This document shows, piece after piece, positions 45,827 through 54,783 of a DNA stretch of 64,000 nt (its first letter is position 1; every line of letters starts with the position of its first letter). Source of the DNA: Acidovorax sp. GTDB taxonomy: Bacteria; Pseudomonadota; Gammaproteobacteria; Burkholderiales; Burkholderiaceae_C. The position numbers and the translations under genes are program-made. The DNA lies in the NCBI GenBank assembly GCA_030692685.1, contig JAUXZO010000061.1:1-64000 (forward strand). The letters are read 5' to 3'. The notes below the pieces were generated by a model. It was not told the origin of the DNA, did not search any database, and saw only the letters and a program-made list of their open reading frames with translations.

Positions 45827-46451
45827 CGCGCGCTGCGTTGTTGTCCAGGTGTTGCGTGTCTGCCCAGCCCACCAGCGTCATGCCGTCTGGGGTCCACAGA
45901 AGGCGGTTGATGGCGGCATTGGACATCTTCCAGGTGCGCGGCGCCTGGATGTCCTGGCCTGTGGCCAGGCGATACAGCACATCCAGCACGCCGCCGTGCG
46001 CCACCATCACCACCTGCTCGCCCACATGCTGCTGCGCCAGGGTCGTCACGGTGCGTTCGATGCGCTCGCGCAGCGTGACCAGCGACTCGCCGCCCTCGGG
46101 CGTGTAGTGCGGGTCACGCTTGCGCCAGCGAAGCGCGTCTTCGGGCAACTCGGCCTCGATCTCGGCAAAGGTGCGGCCCTGAAAGTGGCCGAAGCTGCGC
46201 TCGCGCAGCCCCAGTTCAGTGGTCAGTGGCGCGCCCGTGGTGCGGGCCACGGCCTGCGCCGTGGCGTGCGCACGCTTCAGGTCGCTGGTGTAGATGGCGG
46301 CAATGGGCTCGCCCGCCAGAGCTTTTGCGACCTGCTCGGCCTGCCACAGGCCGGTGTCGTTCAGGGGAATGTCCAGGTGGCCCTGGATGCGGGTGTCTAC
46401 GTTCCAGGCGGTTTCGCCGTGGCGGATGGCAACGATGCGGGTAGCGTGCAT
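45810..46451 (-). CDS. Histidine phosphatase family protein
   Basis: A 213-residue phosphoglycerate-mutase-like phosphatase with the RHGETAWN motif (His phosphorylated during catalysis), YTSDLKRAHATAQ, LRERSFGHFQG and the second catalytic His in VAHGGVLDVL. Members include GpmB-like and alpha-ribazole phosphatases; substrate unknown. Overlaps the following aldolase-like gene. Confidence 0.92.
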   Translation of the reverse strand: MHATRIVAIRHGETAWNVDTRIQGHLDIPLNDTGLWQAEQVAKALAGEPIAAIYTSDLKRAHATAQAVARTTGAPLTTELGLRERSFGHFQGRTFAEIEAELPEDALRWRKRDPHYTPEGGESLVTLRERIERTVTTLAQQHVGEQVVMVAHGGVLDVLYRLATGQDIQAPRTWKMSNAAINRLLWTPDGMTLVGWADTQHLDNNAARDETHS

Positions 46452-46480
46452 GCAGGTGGGTGAAATATTCGACAGCTAAA

Positions 46481-47215
46481 TCAGCGGGCAGGCGCTGCTG
46501 GCACCACCACGCCTGGCTGTGCCGGGGCGGGTGCTGGTGTTCCTGCAGCCTGGGGTGGAAAGGGCAGGCGCACCTGCCGTGGGCCCTGGGGCGGCATGGG
46601 GAAACCTTGCAGCGCAGCGTCCAGCAGCACGCCGTACACGGCGGGGTCGCTCACCCACACGTCTTCGTGCACGGCCGAGGTTTCGTACACCACGGCCTGG
46701 GTCTGGGCGTCGCGCATGACCAGGCTGACAGAGCGGCGGTGCAGCGGCGTGGGGCCACCCATGCGCCAGATGCCCCCCACACCCCAGCCACGGCCGTGCC
46801 AACCGCCACCAAAACCGCCATAACCACCGCCATAACCACCGCTAAAGGCCCAAGGCGACGGGCCATAAAACCCATAAGGCCCCTGCGAATAGCCCCACGG
46901 GTCCGCGCGCGGCACGTTGTCAGCCTGCACTCCTATTTGCACCAGCAAGCGCGGTGCCGCAGCGTCGTTGCGCTCCAGGCCCACGCGGGCCAGGGCCTGT
47001 TCGGCTAATTGGGCAATGGGGTCGAACGATGGGGTTTGCTGCGACGGCAGGCGCTCCAGCCGGTAGGTGGCGGGGCTGGACAGGGCGTTCAGGGTCGAAA
47101 AGCTCTGCACCTGCCCTTCAACGATGCGGGTGGTGCTGCAGCCTGCCAGCGCGGCGGTGGCAAGGCCCAGCAGCAGGGCGGTCGTCCAGCGGCGCGGTGT
47201 GATGATCCATTTCAT
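46481..47215 (-). CDS. DUF4136 lipoprotein
   Basis: A 244-residue lipoprotein with lipobox ALAGC and the DUF4136 pattern (FSTLNALSSPATYRLERLPS; AAPRLLVQIGVQ; SVSLVMRDAQTQAVVYE). The middle is rich in Gly, Tyr and Trp (GGYGGGYGGFGGGWHGRGWG), a flexible, possibly surface-interacting segment. The C-terminus is Pro/Ala rich. Function unknown; probably anchored in the outer membrane. The ATG at 47215 gives the signal peptide. Confidence 0.85.
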   Translation of the reverse strand: MKWIITPRRWTTALLLGLATAALAGCSTTRIVEGQVQSFSTLNALSSPATYRLERLPSQQTPSFDPIAQLAEQALARVGLERNDAAAPRLLVQIGVQADNVPRADPWGYSQGPYGFYGPSPWAFSGGYGGGYGGFGGGWHGRGWGVGGIWRMGGPTPLHRRSVSLVMRDAQTQAVVYETSAVHEDVWVSDPAVYGVLLDAALQGFPMPPQGPRQVRLPFPPQAAGTPAPAPAQPGVVVPAAPAR

Positions 47216-47303
47216 GGCGGTGGCTCCTCGTTCCGTAGTAGGCGTCAGACCACGCTGCGCGCAGGTGGCAAAGGCTGTGGGACTACCCGCGGCCCTGCGA
47301 GGT

Positions 47304-48284
47304 TCACGACAACTGCACCACCTGAACACCTGGTAACGAAAGCGTGGGCGCTGCAAACTCTTCCTTGTCAAACGCCTTGTCGCCGTCTTCGCTGGCAACG
47401 CCTGTGGCCTTGGCGTTCTTGAAGTCAAACAGGTTGCCGTCCAGCAGGTGCGAGGGCACCACGTTCTGCAGTGCTGTGAACATGCTTTCCACGCGGCCTG
47501 GAAATTTCTTTTCCCAGTCGCGCAGCATCTCGCCGACCTGTTTGCGCTGCAGATTCTCCTGGCTGCCGCACAGGTTGCAGGGAATGATGGGGAAATCGCG
47601 GTGTGCAGCCCAGCGCGCGGTGTCCTTCTCGGTCACATAGGCCAGCGGGCGGATCACCACGTGTTTGCCGTCGTCGCTCACCAGCTTCGGGGGCATGCTC
47701 TTCAGCTTGCCGCCAAAAAACATATTCAGCAGCCAGGTCTGCAGGATGTCGTCGCGGTGGTGGCCCAGCGCAATCTTGGTGCAGCCCAGCTCGTCGGCCA
47801 CGCGGTACAAAATGCCCCGGCGCAGGCGGCTGCACAGGCTGCAGGTGGTCTTGCCCTCGGGGATCAGCTTCTTGACGATGCTGTAGGTGTCTTCGTTCTC
47901 GATGTGGAACGGCACGCCGGTGGTGGCCAGGTATTCGGGGAGGATGTGCTCTGGGAAGCCGGGCTGCTTTTGGTCCAGGTTGACGGCCACCAGGTCAAAG
48001 TGGATGGGCGCGCGGGCCTTGAGCTTGAGGAGGATGTCGAGCAGCGCATAGCTGTCCTTACCGCCCGACATGCACACCATCACCTTGTCGCCTTCTTCAA
48101 TCATGTTGAAGTCCACGATGGCCTTGCCCACTTCGCGGCACAGGCGCTTTTCGAGCTTGTGGGTTTCGCGTTCGATCTTCAGGCGTGCGCCTTGAGGCGT
48201 GTCAGGCGCCTCATGGCTGGAGCCTTGCGGGGCAGGGGCCTCGGCGGTCCAGTGGGGCGGGGTGGATAGAGGCAGGGCGTTCAT
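47304..48284 (-). CDS. ttcA: tRNA 2-thiocytidine biosynthesis protein TtcA
   Basis: A 326-residue PP-loop ATPase with SGGKDS (73-78) and two CxxC pairs (CSLC and CNLC) that hold a 4Fe-4S cluster. It thiolates cytidine 32 of certain tRNAs. Family stretches include [20 protein letters not shown]. The ATG at 48284 is chosen; the open frame above runs into the racemase gene in another frame. Probably single gene. Confidence 0.96.
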   Translation of the reverse strand: MNALPLSTPPHWTAEAPAPQGSSHEAPDTPQGARLKIERETHKLEKRLCREVGKAIVDFNMIEEGDKVMVCMSGGKDSYALLDILLKLKARAPIHFDLVAVNLDQKQPGFPEHILPEYLATTGVPFHIENEDTYSIVKKLIPEGKTTCSLCSRLRRGILYRVADELGCTKIALGHHRDDILQTWLLNMFFGGKLKSMPPKLVSDDGKHVVIRPLAYVTEKDTARWAAHRDFPIIPCNLCGSQENLQRKQVGEMLRDWEKKFPGRVESMFTALQNVVPSHLLDGNLFDFKNAKATGVASEDGDKAFDKEEFAAPTLSLPGVQVVQLS

Positions 48285-48358
48285 GGGCAGCAAAGCGGGG
48301 GAGGGCGGGCGAAGGGAGCAGGCGGCGATCCGCAGCAGCACCGCGAAAGCCCATGATT

Positions 48359-49048
48359 TTACGGGACCAGCCCGTGAAGCAGGCCCTGCATGGGCAGCTG
48401 GGGCGCTTTGCTTTCGCAATTCTGGGCGGCTCTGACGCCTGCGCTGATTCCGTCGAGCAGCACGCCTGCGTACTGCAGTTGGCTGGACAAGCGTGCAAAT
48501 CCAGCCCCTCCCAAAATGCAGGTGGGTGCGCCGGACTGCTGCAATGCATGCAGCGTGCCCTGCAGGTGCGCAATGTAAGACGTTGGGTCCTGCGCCATGG
48601 CCAGGCCTGTGCCTTCCAGCACGGTGATGCCATGCAGCAGGGGGGCCGCTGCGGGGTGCTGGGCAATGGTTTCGCGCAGCATTGCGTCCCACGCCCGTCC
48701 GGCCGTGATGATGTGAAAAGGCCGCCCCAGTTGCGCCGCTTCGGTGAGTGCGGCTTCGGCCATGCCAATGACTGGCACGCGGCTGTCGCGGCGCAGCTCT
48801 GCCAGGCCGGGGTCGCCAAAGCAGGCCAGCAGCACCACATCGGCCCAGCCGTCGTCCTGCGCAGGCCACAGCGCCCGCGCGGCACACGCACCGGCGGCAA
48901 AGCTCTCGCGCGACGCGATCACGGGGGGACCTTGCGCGGCTGTGGTGCCGCGCAGCACTGCGTTGGTGGGCGCCCAGCACCGGGCCGCTTCCAGCACCTG
49001 CGCGGTCATGGCTTCGCTGTTGTTGGGGTTGAGGATCAGCAGGTTCAT
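48359..49048 (-). CDS. Asp/Glu/hydantoin racemase family protein, probable allantoin racemase
   Basis: A 229-residue racemase: [20 protein letters not shown] at the start (ligand loop), catalytic Cys candidates in [11 protein letters not shown] and [11 protein letters not shown], and IGMAEAAL between. Members racemise hydantoins, allantoin (HpxA) or acidic amino acids. Its place after a PuuE-type allantoinase and a GntR regulator matches the Klebsiella hpxSAB set, which favours allantoin; this is inferred from context. Start overlaps the GntR gene stop (ATGA). Confidence 0.8.
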   Translation of the reverse strand: MNLLILNPNNSEAMTAQVLEAARCWAPTNAVLRGTTAAQGPPVIASRESFAAGACAARALWPAQDDGWADVVLLACFGDPGLAELRRDSRVPVIGMAEAALTEAAQLGRPFHIITAGRAWDAMLRETIAQHPAAAPLLHGITVLEGTGLAMAQDPTSYIAHLQGTLHALQQSGAPTCILGGAGFARLSSQLQYAGVLLDGISAGVRAAQNCESKAPQLPMQGLLHGLVP

Positions 49049-49794
49049 GGTCTGCGCCGCGTCGCCTTGGCTGCCGCGCTGGCCTGTACCTTTTGGTCCA
49101 ATGCCCAGGCGCGCTCGATTTCGGAGTCGACCTGTACGCTCGTCGGTGCCGCAGCACGCGGCTTCAGGCGGGTTTCGATCAACGAAAGGTGTACGTGCAT
49201 GGCCTTGAACGCGCGGCCTGCGTCGCCGCTGCGCAAGGCCTGCGTGATTTCCTCGTGCTCTTCGAAAGCGCACTCGGACGATGCGGCGGGCTCGAAAAAG
49301 GCCACCAGCATCGATGTGCGGCTGACCAGTTCCTGCAGCTCGCGCATCACGAAAGGGCTGTCGGTAAAGCTGGCCAGCAGGATGTGAAACTCGCCCGACA
49401 GTCGGATCGACAGTGCGCGGTCGCCTGCATGCACTGCATCGTGCTCGGCGCGGCCATGGGCAGCCAGCGCTGCCAACTGTGACTCCGTCAGGCGGCCCGA
49501 CAGGCTGGCGGCGATGCCTCCTTCGATCACGCGGCGCGCTTCATAGATTTCGCGGGCCTGCGCCAAAGTGGGGTTGGAGACAAAGCAGCCCCGGTTTGGC
49601 ACCACGTCCAGCAGGCGCTCATGGCCCAGGCGGTGCAGCACCTTGCGCACACGTTCGCGCGACACGCCGAAGATGTCCGCCAGCCGCATCTCCACCAGTT
49701 GGGAGCCGGGCGGTAGGCGTCCGGCAAGCAGGGTCTGGGATAGGGTGCGGTGTACGGCTTCTTCCTGCGGGTGCATGGGCCGACTGTACCCCAT
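49045..49794 (-). CDS. GntR-family (FCD) transcriptional regulator
   Basis: A 249-residue regulator: winged helix ([32 protein letters not shown]) and a C-terminal FCD ligand domain with metal-type residues ([30 protein letters not shown]). FCD regulators usually repress adjacent catabolic genes until a carboxylate binds. A tandem ATTGTGCAC operator upstream of the receptor gene is its likely site. ATG at 49794 or 49776. Confidence 0.92.
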   Translation of the reverse strand: MGYSRPMHPQEEAVHRTLSQTLLAGRLPPGSQLVEMRLADIFGVSRERVRKVLHRLGHERLLDVVPNRGCFVSNPTLAQAREIYEARRVIEGGIAASLSGRLTESQLAALAAHGRAEHDAVHAGDRALSIRLSGEFHILLASFTDSPFVMRELQELVSRTSMLVAFFEPAASSECAFEEHEEITQALRSGDAGRAFKAMHVHLSLIETRLKPRAAAPTSVQVDSEIERAWALDQKVQASAAAKATRRRP

Positions 49795-49799
49795 GGTTT

Positions 49800-50732
49800 T
49801 CAGCCCTTTGCTCGTTCGGTAACAGGGCTGTCGGTGCTTTCTGCGGCAGCCGTGTGTGCGATCCAGTGCCGTGCGATTTGCTCGCGCGTGGCGATCCAGG
49901 CGCCGGTTTGCGAGCGCATGTGCGCCAGGATCTGCTCCAGCGCCTTCATGCGGGCGGGGCGCCCGATCATGCGCAGGTGCAGGCCAACCGACATCATGCG
50001 TGGCTTGCCTGCCGCACCCTCACTGGCCAGCCAATCGAAGGCGTCGCACACATATTCTGCAAAGCTCGCCGCCGTGGAAAAGCGTTGCGTATGTTGAAAC
50101 TGCATGTCGTTGGTGTCGAACGCATAGGGCAGCACCAAGTGGTCCTTGCCATTGACAGGCACGTAAAAGGGCAGGTCGTCGTTGTAGGCGTCGCTGTCGT
50201 AGAGAAAGCCGCGCTCGGCCAACAGACTGCGGGTGTACGGCGTGCTGGCAGAGCGGGTGTGCCAACCCACCGGCCTGCGGCCACACACGGCCTCGATGTC
50301 ACGGATGCAGGCGTCGATGTCCTCGATCTCCTGCTCGCGCGTCATGCCCGCGTGGCTTTGCCAGCGCCAGCCGTGCGCAGACACCTCATGCCCACGCGCG
50401 ATGGCATCCTGGGCAAGCCAGGGCAGGCGGGCCACGGCGCGGCCGCAGGCGCTCAGGGTCATGGGCGCCTGCCAGCGGTCAAAGGTGTCGGCGATGCGCC
50501 ACCAGGCAGCGCGGGTGCCGTACTCGAAATGGCTGTCGATGCACGGGTCCCAGCCAGCCCGTGGGTCGATCACTTCGTAAACCGCCTCGTTGCCTGCATC
50601 GCCATCGGCCACCGAAAACTCGGCGCCCTCCTCGAAGTTCAAGACAAAAGACACGGCCACTTGGGCTCCGCCCGGCCAGTCCACGGCGGGCGGCCGGTTG
50701 CGGTAGCCAGAAAAATCGCGCGGTGCAGTCAT
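49800..50732 (-). CDS. PuuE-type allantoinase (polysaccharide deacetylase fold)
   Basis: A 310-residue protein beginning DFSGYRNRPPAVDWPGGAQV with VSFVLNFEEGAEFSVADGDA, EVSAHGWRWQSHAGM and GWHTRSASTPYTRSLLAERG. This is the metal-independent PuuE allantoinase family, which opens allantoin to allantoate. The adjacent racemase and GntR regulator support that role. It lies five bases downstream of nothing else: the regulator follows it after a short gap, the Bug receptor precedes it. Confidence 0.85.
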   Translation of the reverse strand: MTAPRDFSGYRNRPPAVDWPGGAQVAVSFVLNFEEGAEFSVADGDAGNEAVYEVIDPRAGWDPCIDSHFEYGTRAAWWRIADTFDRWQAPMTLSACGRAVARLPWLAQDAIARGHEVSAHGWRWQSHAGMTREQEIEDIDACIRDIEAVCGRRPVGWHTRSASTPYTRSLLAERGFLYDSDAYNDDLPFYVPVNGKDHLVLPYAFDTNDMQFQHTQRFSTAASFAEYVCDAFDWLASEGAAGKPRMMSVGLHLRMIGRPARMKALEQILAHMRSQTGAWIATREQIARHWIAHTAAAESTDSPVTERAKG

Positions 50733-50757
50733 TTTTTGAAAATACCCTTTGCGGTGC

Positions 50758-51783
50758 TCATTCGGCTTTGAGGTTGCGGTCCTTGACTACCTTGGCCCAG
50801 CGCACGAATTCGGCGTTGAGATAGTCGTTCGATTCCTTCAAGGTCATGCTCGCCACCTCGCCGCCTGTGTCTTCGATGCGCTGACGGAAATCAGGCGCCG
50901 TGGCCATGCGCCGCAATTCGGCGTTGAGCTTCTCCAGCACGGCGCTGGGCGTTTTTGCAGGGGCCAGCAGCATGTACCAGGACATGAATTCAAAGCCAGG
51001 AATGCCGGCTTCAGCGATGGTGGGTACATCGGGCAACTTGGGTGAGCGCTTGGCACTGGTGATGGCCACGCCATTGAGCTTGCCGCTTTTGATCAAGGGC
51101 ATGGACGATGTGATGATGTCCACCGACAGTGCTACGCGGTCACCCATCACATCCTGCAGTGCAGGCGCTGCACCTTTGTAGGGCACATGCAGCATGTGCG
51201 CGCCCGCCATGGATTCGATCAACGCAGCGCCTACATGGCTGGTGGTACCCACACCCGACGAGGCGTACTGCAGCGTCTCGGGCTTGTCCTTGGCTGCGGC
51301 CAGCAAGTCCTTGAGCGTTTTGCCCTTGAGTGCGGGGCCTGTGACCACCACACTGGGCACCTGTGCCACCACCCCCACAGGCACCAGATCAGAGCGCGTG
51401 TCGTAGGGCAGTTTTGCATACATGAACGGGTTGACTGCATGGCCGATGGTCACCATCAGCAAGGTGCTGCCATCAGCGGGCGACTTGGCTGCGACATCGG
51501 TGCCGATCACTCCACCCGCGCCCGGCTTGTTGTCAATGATGACCGCCTTGCCGCCCCATGCGTCCGAGAGTTTCAGCGCCACCAGGCGCGCGAACATGTC
51601 GGCTGCGCCGCCGGGCGGAAAAGGCACCACGATCTTGACCGGCTTGTCGGGGTAGCTGGCGGCATCTTGTGCGAGTGTGGAAGTTGCAGTGAAGGCCAGG
51701 GCCACCCCCAAAGTGGCAGACAGCGCGGCATGAATGGCGGCACGGCGGTGGGTGTGGCGAATGCAGGAGGCTGGAAGTGGCAT
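50758..51783 (-). CDS. Bug-family periplasmic solute receptor (tripartite tricarboxylate type)
   Basis: A 341-residue receptor with a signal peptide and the Bug core: YPDKPVKIVVPFPPGGAADM, NKPGAGGVIGTDVAAKSPAD, YASSGVGTTSHVGAALIE and PTIAEAGIPGFEFMSWY. Bug proteins bind carboxylates and related metabolites and serve TctAB permeases; no TctAB gene is here, as is common in Burkholderiales. As first gene of the cluster it may bind allantoin or a related purine product. Its ATG at 51783 follows CGGAG. Confidence 0.92.
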   Translation of the reverse strand: MPLPASCIRHTHRRAAIHAALSATLGVALAFTATSTLAQDAASYPDKPVKIVVPFPPGGAADMFARLVALKLSDAWGGKAVIIDNKPGAGGVIGTDVAAKSPADGSTLLMVTIGHAVNPFMYAKLPYDTRSDLVPVGVVAQVPSVVVTGPALKGKTLKDLLAAAKDKPETLQYASSGVGTTSHVGAALIESMAGAHMLHVPYKGAAPALQDVMGDRVALSVDIITSSMPLIKSGKLNGVAITSAKRSPKLPDVPTIAEAGIPGFEFMSWYMLLAPAKTPSAVLEKLNAELRRMATAPDFRQRIEDTGGEVASMTLKESNDYLNAEFVRWAKVVKDRNLKAE

Positions 51784-51852
51784 GGCTAACTCCGAAAGGA
51801 TCGTTAAAAGATCGGTGCATCACCAGAAGGCCCATGCCTCACTGCGCACCCA

Positions 51853-51887
51853 TATTGTGCACATATCATTTGATATTGTGCACAATG
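51853..51887. promoter_or_regulatory. Tandem GntR-type operator
   Basis: TATTGTGCACATAT and ATATTGTGCACAATG each hold a GTGCAC core; the second is a perfect 12-bp palindrome (ATTGTGCACAAT, 51875-51886). The cores are 21 bp apart, two helical turns, and 70-105 bp upstream of the receptor gene. The form fits FadR-type regulators. The remaining bases to 52150 contain no credible gene. Confidence 0.65.
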
Positions 51888-52157
51888 TTGGTTGTAAGCA
51901 TATTTTGTGCCTGATGTTTTCGGCGAACCAGTGGATCCGATGGAGTGGGCAAGCCATCCATCGTGGGCGCAGGCCCGTGTATCGCGTCGAGCTCCGGCGG
52001 ACCACCGTCATTTCGGTGGAGGCGATTTGTGCAACGGATGCGGCCGGAGTCGACGCGGAAGAGCGGAAGAGCGGAAGACCGAACTGTCCTGCGGATCCGC
52101 AAGGTGAATGCGCCCTTCGGAGCCAGGTCGTGGCGATGGACTCCCGAGGCGGCGCCA

Positions 52158-52186
52158 ACAAAAAGGCCGCAGTGTTTGCGGCCTTT
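52158..52186 (-). terminator. Intrinsic terminator after folB
   Basis: Ten-base stem AAAGGCCGCA / TGCGGCCTTT around a five-base loop, followed on the minus strand by TTTTTG. Located about 30 bp downstream of the folB stop. Confidence 0.88.
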
Positions 52187-52214
52187 GGTGTGACTCTTCA
52201 GGGGGGCGTGATGG

Positions 52215-52598
52215 CTACCAATCCCCACATTCCATGCGAATTGCCACCTCGCAGTCGTCGAAGATCGCAAGCTTGGCAATTTTCACGCGCACGCCACTCA
52301 CGCCGGGCAGTTGCATCAGTCGCCGCGTCAGTTTGCCGTTCAGGCTTTCCAGCAGGTTGACATGCTCGGCCGTGCACTCGTCGATGATGATCTGGCGCAC
52401 CTTGCGGTAGTCCAGCACGTGGCTGATATCGTCGTCGTGGGGCAGCAGCGGTTGGGGGCCCTGGTTCAGCTCCACATCCACCTGAATGGGCTGAGGGGCG
52501 GTTTTCTCGTGTTCAAGGATGCCCAGGTTGGCATCAAAGCGCAAACCGGTGAGCGTCAGGATCTGCTTGCCAGTCGTCTGGGAAGGTGCTTGTGTCAT
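52215..52598 (-). CDS. folB: Dihydroneopterin aldolase FolB
   Basis: A 127-residue enzyme of folate synthesis converting dihydroneopterin to 6-hydroxymethyl-dihydropterin. Features are GLRFDANLGILEHEK, DVELNQ, HVLDYRKVRQII, HVNLLESL and the final IRMEC. Standard length. It is followed by a clear terminator and preceded by the FolM-like reductase gene on the same strand, a common pterin pairing. Confidence 0.94.
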   Translation of the reverse strand: MTQAPSQTTGKQILTLTGLRFDANLGILEHEKTAPQPIQVDVELNQGPQPLLPHDDDISHVLDYRKVRQIIIDECTAEHVNLLESLNGKLTRRLMQLPGVSGVRVKIAKLAIFDDCEVAIRMECGDW

Positions 52599-52630
52599 GG
52601 GTGGGGTTCGTTATGTACGAAAGCTGGGGT

Positions 52631-53425
52631 TCACATCAGCGAGAAATCGCGGTCAAATTTCATCAAGTGCTGGCCACCATCCACTAGCAGCGTGGTGCCG
52701 GTCATTGATCGGTTTTCGAGCGCAAACTTCACTGTGGCGGCCACGTCTTCGGCCGTCGAGGAGCGGCCCAGCGGGGAGAGCGCGTGCAGCTGGGCAAACT
52801 TGTCGTCGCTCAGCATGTGGCTGGTCAGCGTGAGGCCGGGGGCCACGCCCACCACGCGCACCCGTGGCGCCAACGCCTGGGCCAGCATGGTGCCAGCGGC
52901 TTCGAGCGCTGCTTTGGACAGCGTGTAGCTGAAAAAATCGGGGTTCTGGTTCCAGAGCTTCTGGTCCAGCAGGTTTACCACGGCGCCCTGCGCGCCGGTT
53001 TCGCCAGCGGCGGCGCGTTCGGCCACATGCTGGTGCAGCGCCTGGGCCAACAGCACCGGCGCGGCGGTGTTGCTGCGCAGGTGTTTCTCTAGCGCGGCAA
53101 AGCCGAAGGTCTCTGCGTTGTCATGCTCAAAAAGCGACGCACTGTTGACCACCGCATCCACAGAGCCAAAGTGCGCCACCACACGGGGCAACAGGCCACG
53201 CACAGCGGCCTCGTCTTCAAAATCGGCATGAAAATGGGCGCTAGCGCTTGATAGGCTTGCGCATGCCGCTACGGTATCAATAGCATCTTGCTCGGATGAG
53301 CGATAGTGCACCGCCACTTGCCAGCCGCCCGCCGCCAGGGCCAGCGCAATGCTGCGGCCCAGGCGTTTGGCTGCGCCGGTGACCAGCACGGTACGGGGGG
53401 GAGTCGGCAAGGAGGGGTTGGCCAT
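52631..53425 (-). CDS. Short-chain reductase, FolM/pteridine reductase-like
   Basis: A 264-residue Rossmann enzyme: VLVTGAAKRLGRSIALALAA, NSASLFEHD, catalytic YTLSK and the C-terminal TGTTLLVDGGQHL. TGAAKRLGR and the neighbouring folB point to dihydromonapterin or pteridine reductase; an unspecific reductase remains possible. Residues 46-65 (IDTVAACASLSSASAHFH region) are encoded by a copy of the dispersed repeat. The ATG at 53425 is used. Confidence 0.85.
   Translation of the reverse strand: MANPSLPTPPRTVLVTGAAKRLGRSIALALAAGGWQVAVHYRSSEQDAIDTVAACASLSSASAHFHADFEDEAAVRGLLPRVVAHFGSVDAVVNSASLFEHDNAETFGFAALEKHLRSNTAAPVLLAQALHQHVAERAAAGETGAQGAVVNLLDQKLWNQNPDFFSYTLSKAALEAAGTMLAQALAPRVRVVGVAPGLTLTSHMLSDDKFAQLHALSPLGRSSTAEDVAATVKFALENRSMTGTTLLVDGGQHLMKFDRDFSLM
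53230..53290. repeat. Dispersed repeat within the FolM-like coding sequence
   Basis: On the minus strand TGCGCAAGCCTATCAAGCGC, then TAGCGCCCATTTTC matches the intergenic copy at 54585-54640 (TGCGCAAGATGGATAAGCGC, TAGAGCC). It is in frame in the reductase gene. Confidence 0.6.
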
Positions 53426-53435
53426 GTGGGAGACA

Positions 53436-54566
53436 ATGCGGGCCGTGACCCAAAGACCTGACAGTTTAACGACCGCCCTGCACCAGCACATCACCCAGGC
53501 CATTGCCGCAAGCGGTGGCTGGCTGGGTTTTGACCGCTTCATGGCCCTGGCCCTGTACACGCCCGGCCTGGGCTACTACGCCAACGATTCCACCAAATTC
53601 GGCGCCATGCCCGAGTCCGGCAGCGACTTTGTCACCGCGCCCGAGCTGACGCCACTATTCGGTCAGACGCTCGCTGTGCAGGTCGGCGAGGCCCTGGCGC
53701 AGACTGGCACCGACGAGGTCTGGGAGTTTGGCGCAGGCTCCGGCGCGCTGGCGCTGCAACTGCTGGATGCGCTGGGTGATCAGGTGCAGCGCTACACCAT
53801 CGTCGATCTGTCGGGCAGCCTGCGCGCCCGCCAGCAGGCCAAGCTGGTGGCGCACGCGCACAAGCTGCGCTGGGTAGACGCATTGCCAGAAAAGTTCAGC
53901 GGTGTCGTGGTGGGCAACGAAGTGCTCGACGCGATGCCCGTTCAGCTGCTCGCCCGCCACGGCGGCCAGCAGGGTGGCGAAGACGGTGATGGTTGGCACG
54001 AACGCGGCGTGGTGGTGGGCGAGGGCGGCCAGTTTGACTGGGCCGACCGCCCCACCGACCTGCGCCCGCCCATCGACATCGAAGGCCCGCAGGACTACCT
54101 GACCGAGATCCACGCCCAGGGCGAAGGTTTTATCCGCACCCTGGCCGACCGCCTCACGCGCGGCGCTGCCTTCTTGCTCGACTACGGTTTTGGCGAAAGT
54201 GAGTACTACCACCCCCAACGCCACATGGGCACCGTGATGTGCCACCAAGGCCACCTGGCCGATGGCGACCCGCTGGTGGCCGTGGGCCTGAAGGACATTA
54301 CCGCTCACGTCAACTTCACCGCCATGGCGCTGGCCGCACAGGATGCGGGCATGCACGTGCTGGGCTACACCACGCAGGCGCACTTTCTCATCAACTGCGG
54401 TTTGCTCCCAAAGATGGAGCAGCTACCGCAAGCAGGGCGTGCGACAGCGGCAAAATTGATCATGGAACATGAAATGGGCGAGCTGTTCAAGGTGCTGGCC
54501 CTGGGGGCGGAGGAAGCATGGGAGCCGGTGGGGTTCGTGAACGGGGACCGGTCGCACCGGTTGTGA
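53436..54566 (+). CDS. SAM-dependent methyltransferase, MidA/NDUFAF7-like
   Basis: A 376-residue methyltransferase (COG1565): FMALALYTPGLGYYANDSTK at the start, SAM motif EFGAGSGALALQLLDAL, VVGNEVLDAMPVQ and LLDYGFGESEYYHPQR. The eukaryotic counterpart methylates an arginine of complex I subunit NDUFS2; bacterial targets are unknown. An ATG at 53424 would overlap the divergent reductase start base for base; the ATG at 53436 is preferred, leaving 10 bp between the genes. Confidence 0.9.
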   Translation: MRAVTQRPDSLTTALHQHITQAIAASGGWLGFDRFMALALYTPGLGYYANDSTKFGAMPESGSDFVTAPELTPLFGQTLAVQVGEALAQTGTDEVWEFGAGSGALALQLLDALGDQVQRYTIVDLSGSLRARQQAKLVAHAHKLRWVDALPEKFSGVVVGNEVLDAMPVQLLARHGGQQGGEDGDGWHERGVVVGEGGQFDWADRPTDLRPPIDIEGPQDYLTEIHAQGEGFIRTLADRLTRGAAFLLDYGFGESEYYHPQRHMGTVMCHQGHLADGDPLVAVGLKDITAHVNFTAMALAAQDAGMHVLGYTTQAHFLINCGLLPKMEQLPQAGRATAAKLIMEHEMGELFKVLALGAEEAWEPVGFVNGDRSHRL

Positions 54567-54584
54567 GTAAATCCCGACAACATC

Positions 54585-54640
54585 TAAAAAGATAGCTGCT
54601 TGCGCAAGATGGATAAGCGCTAGAGCCTGTTTTTACTAGC
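54585..54640. repeat. Copy of the dispersed repeat
   Basis: GATAGCTGCTTGCGCAAGAT, then GGATAAGCGCTAGAGCC and TTTTT, in the convergent gap after the methyltransferase gene. The rest of the gap to 54783 is GC-rich with no gene. Confidence 0.75.
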
Positions 54641-54783
54641 AATTTGGGTTGGCGCCGGTTTTGCTCCCTTTTCCTTTGTGGGACGGGGGGCTTCAGCCAG
54701 GGCACTGCTGCTCATTTCCCCTCTCCCCAGCCCTCCACCGCAAGGGGGGAGGGGGCAGCGCGCGGGCTGAGGCCGCTGGGAAA

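Noticed and set aside
43469-45910. An 813-codon open frame on the plus strand
   Set aside because: It lies opposite the fusion and aldolase-like genes, has a skewed Ala/Gly/His/Arg composition and no recognisable domain: a shadow frame of high-GC DNA.
51790-52360. Several open frames in the gap between the receptor gene and folB
   Set aside because: They run through the operator and terminator and have no domain or ribosome site.
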